Assembly (NCBI GenBank): GCA_028565715.1
Contig: JAOXYC010194465.1
Location: 1-10,253, forward strand
Origin: Phoronis pallida
Taxonomy: Eukaryota; Phoronida; Phoronidae
Length of the DNA: 10,253 bases
Reading direction: 5' to 3'
Shown: one piece after another, positions 8,392 to 10,253 of the stretch
Position numbering within the stretch: the stretch's first letter is position 1
How the letters are laid out: each line of letters opens with the position of its first letter
Position numbers and translations under genes: made by a program
The notes under the pieces: generated by a model
Databases searched by the model: none
What the model was told of the DNA's origin: nothing
What the model saw: only the letters and a program-made list of their open reading frames with translations

Positions 8392-8432
8392 AAGGATACG
8401 TTTATCATATCCGTATCCGTAGTCGTATCCTT
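8392..8432. repeat. Short hairpin, 9-bp perfect stem
   Basis: AAGGATACG (8392-8400) pairs with CGTATCCTT (8424-8432) across a 23-nt loop that holds a further CGTATCC copy (8412-8418). The function is unknown. Confidence 0.5.
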
Positions 8433-8487
8433 AATAATTGATTTGCATTTTGATGCCGGATTTGAACCAACGCAGAGTATCTTAAAA

Positions 8488-8501
8488 TATCGATATCGAT
8501 A
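8488..8501. repeat. Perfect 14-bp palindrome TATCGATATCGATA
   Basis: The 14 bases are identical to their reverse complement and contain two overlapping ATCGAT units. It could bind a dimeric factor or be chance in AT-rich DNA. Confidence 0.55.
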
Positions 8502-8637
8502 CCAAATTTCCCCAAATAATGCAAAATATAGAACCATTCCATGCCCACTGTAGTCAAAAAATAACTAAAACTCGATATGACCCATTGCAATCCCAATAGG
8601 TGAAATCCCAACCAAGAGCAATTATATCAAAATCTCA

Positions 8638-9310
8638 AAGGCGCGCGGCATACCGTACCCACCCTATTGGAAGTGCCTCTTCTCTCGGGTCCAGGGGCAA
8701 AATGTCTAAGTGCCCCCCAGACGTTTTAAGAAGTGCCATTTTTATAAGAAAAATTATGTTGCCCCCATAGCAATGTTAAGTTCTACTGAGTTGCAGTGCC
8801 CTTTTTAATGGAAATGACACGTGCCTTTCTTGATGGAAATACCAGTTCCAAGTGCCCTTTTCGATGGAAATACTAGTTGCAATTGCCAACTTTTAATGGA
8901 AATACCAGTGGCAAGAGCCTTTTCGATGGAAATACCCGAGTTGCAGATGCCTTTTTGATGGAAATGCCAGTTTCAAGTGCCCTTTTTGATGGAAAATAAT
9001 ACTTGTCGCAAGTGCGCTTTTGATGGAAATGCCAGTAGCAATTGCCTTTTTTGATGGAAATGCCAATTAATTGCAAGTGCCCTTTTTGATGGAAATAGCA
9101 GTTGCAAGTGCCTTTTTTGATTGAAATACCAGTCGCAAGTTACTGCCTTTGATAGAAATGTCAAGTTTTCTTAGCTTCACCTTAAAAATTGTTTTGACTC
9201 GCTCCACTCGGCGAAAATTTACTTTTGTCCCCGTAACCTAAAAATCTGGCTCCGCCACTCACTTAGTCCCCTTTTCCACCATTTGCCCCCAACCCCCCCC
9301 CCCCCCATAT
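8638..9310. mobile_element. Probable repetitive element hosting the minisatellite
   Basis: Flanks of the array share its AAGTGCC motif (8672, 8709, 8731 region). On the right they contain TCTGGCTCCGCCACTC (9244-9259) and C-rich blocks ending in a run of 14 C (9293-9306). The CCGCCACT-type string followed by C-rich sequence recalls the ends of dispersed repeats in invertebrate genomes; this is from memory and the family is not identified. No protein domain is present. Confidence 0.3.
8793..9165 (+). repeat. Minisatellite, about 12 units of 31-32 bp
   Basis: The core ATGGAAA recurs, starting at 8808, 8833, 8864, 8896, 8926, 8958, 8989, 9023, 9054 and 9089, with degenerate copies at 9120 and 9152. 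Intervals are 25-35 bp, mostly 30-32. The approximate unit is AAGTGCCTTTTTGATGG followed by AAATGCCAGTTGC. Copies diverge by several substitutions and small indels, so the array is old or fast-evolving. Open frames across it on the minus strand (FPSKRAL-type repeats) are a by-product of the period. Confidence 0.9.
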
Positions 9311-9698
9311 ATTTGAAGCTGACTACGGCTATGGTCACAAGTTATGCACTGTTAGTATATACCCTTCCGTACTCAATGCTTACATAATTTTTATGCAATA
9401 CAGCATCAATTTCGACCTTGACCATGATATAACAAAATCACTGAGGTGAAGGACCTTTCAAGTCAACTCAAATTCCCTGGGCTCAAATTGTAGTGCATCA
9501 GTATTGCATAATTGATAACTGCCGGGTCGTGCACTGCTAGATTGAAAAAATAGTTCGAATTTTACCCCCAAAAGATTCACGCAGAACCAGAGACGGGGGG
9601 GACAGAGAGCCAAGGTGAGAAAGTATACTCCATCAAGACATGTATTGTAATTTGGGGATCGATTTGTGAAATTCCGTACATGCTTCGTCTTTCAACAG

Positions 9699-9795
9699 AC
9701 TCCTTTTTTCGAAGCGACCACCATAATAGTAACTAATTCAGTTAAAGGACAGAAAAATCCGGATGGTCTACCAACTGAGCTATCCAGTTCGTCCT
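9699..9795 (-). repeat. tRNA-derived SINE-like fragment (degenerate pol III promoter)
   Basis: Read on the minus strand there is a perfect A-box, TAGCTCAGTTGG (9782-9771), in the context GGATAGCTCAGTTGGTAGACC. About 50 nt further on, GGTCGCTTCGAA (near 9719) looks like a decayed B-box. A proper tRNA clover-leaf cannot be drawn: the D stem is mispaired and there is no plausible anticodon stem. A SINE or tRNA pseudogene is therefore likelier than a functional tRNA. Confidence 0.55.
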
Positions 9796-10218
9796 AAACC
9801 TATCCAAATCGTACAAATCTTAACGCATTATAATCCCATGAGTGATCTACATGTACCTTAATTACTTGCTGAAAGTACCTTGGATTCAGGTTCAGAAAGA
9901 AAACCATTGTTTTAAAATAATATGATCACAAAAAACCGTTGCTCAGCCCAATGGCATAATCAAACAGGTTGTTTTATTGTTAAATGCTGTTATCTCTTTA
10001 TATGCATCTCAAATAATCAGAGTTCCCGAGATATGATCAGATTTCTCACTGGTCTGTAATAGCCTGACTCCATACGGTTACATTCAAAATCGATGGTGTT
10101 ATGTCGTTAATTAACAATCACACAATATTTTATCATAGAACAGTATGTATTCATCTTCTCACGACCGTCACTCTAATACCCGAGGAAGTTGTGTTTCCGA
10201 TTGAGCGCTATGTTTTCA
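9796..10218. other. AT-rich intergenic stretch, no gene seen
   Basis: There are stops in all frames at short intervals and no recognisable motif or RNA. The same applies to 9311-9698, apart from a run of seven G at 9595-9601. Confidence 0.5.
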
Positions 10219-10244
10219 GAAAGAGCTCCCATAGGCGCTCTTTC
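10219..10244. repeat. Terminal hairpin, 8-bp perfect stem
   Basis: GAAAGAGC (10219-10226) pairs with GCTCTTTC (10237-10244) across a 10-nt loop. It is not a histone 3' stem-loop, whose loop is 4 nt. It may be the edge of a repeat continuing past the window. Confidence 0.45.
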
Positions 10245-10253
10245 GGGAAAATA

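Noticed and set aside
8355-8611. Three overlapping frames of 60-68 codons
   Set aside because: AT-rich, overlapping on both strands over hairpin and palindrome DNA, with no protein-like pattern.
8873-9164. Minus-strand open frames with FPSKRAL / FHQKR repeats
   Set aside because: They are the translated minisatellite. The period keeps frames open, the units lie in shifting frames, and the starts are arbitrary.
10210-10253. Acceptor-like TGTTTTCAG followed by an open frame to the window end
   Set aside because: Only about 33 nt remain, and they form part of a hairpin, so there is too little to call an exon.

Overview
The window reads as metazoan nuclear DNA, most likely from a marine or other invertebrate. 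The coding is eukaryotic: GT-AG introns of about 190-520 bp, AATAAA signals, AT-rich intergenic DNA, and animal protein families (TMEM26; the dual-GAF phosphodiesterase PDE10). Nothing bacterial or viral is visible. I cannot name the species; a cnidarian, sponge, lancelet or similar animal would all fit.

Left part (1-2130), + strand: the 3' end of a multi-exon gene. Three exons (1-561, 1077-1290, 1674-2005) join in phase and encode at least 368 residues. The protein has an acidic, low-complexity part, then helical hairpins, then a domain resembling the microtubule-binding tip of the dynein heavy-chain stalk, and then it stops. Its first visible intron carries an imperfect palindrome (634-787).

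Middle-left (2130-4100), + strand: a gene with an uninterrupted 325-codon CDS for an eight-span TMEM26-family membrane protein. It follows the poly(A) signal of the first gene closely. Its upstream region has a perfect CRE octamer (TGACGTCA) about 34 bp before a TATAAAT box.

Middle (4253-7026), - strand, convergent with the TMEM26-like gene: a PDE10-type cyclic nucleotide phosphodiesterase. Reading it with a small 5' exon across a phase-2 intron (6669-6862) gives a complete 859-residue protein: basic N-terminus, GAF-A, GAF-B and catalytic domain with all metal ligands. Nearly the whole protein sits in one 2.4-kb exon. Three CRE-like sites lie within about 100 bp upstream of the start.

Right third (about 7150-10253): no protein-coding gene I can support. 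It holds a GC-rich island, a degenerate direct repeat, a small inverted-repeat element, a palindrome, a 31-32-bp minisatellite of about 12 units inside a repetitive stretch, a 14-C run and a tRNA-derived SINE-like fragment. It looks like transposon-derived accessory DNA.

The two complete genes share CRE-type upstream sites, and one of them degrades cyclic nucleotides. That suggests, but does not prove, cAMP-responsive transcription at this locus. The most unusual protein is the dynein stalk-tip-like domain that sits outside any motor.
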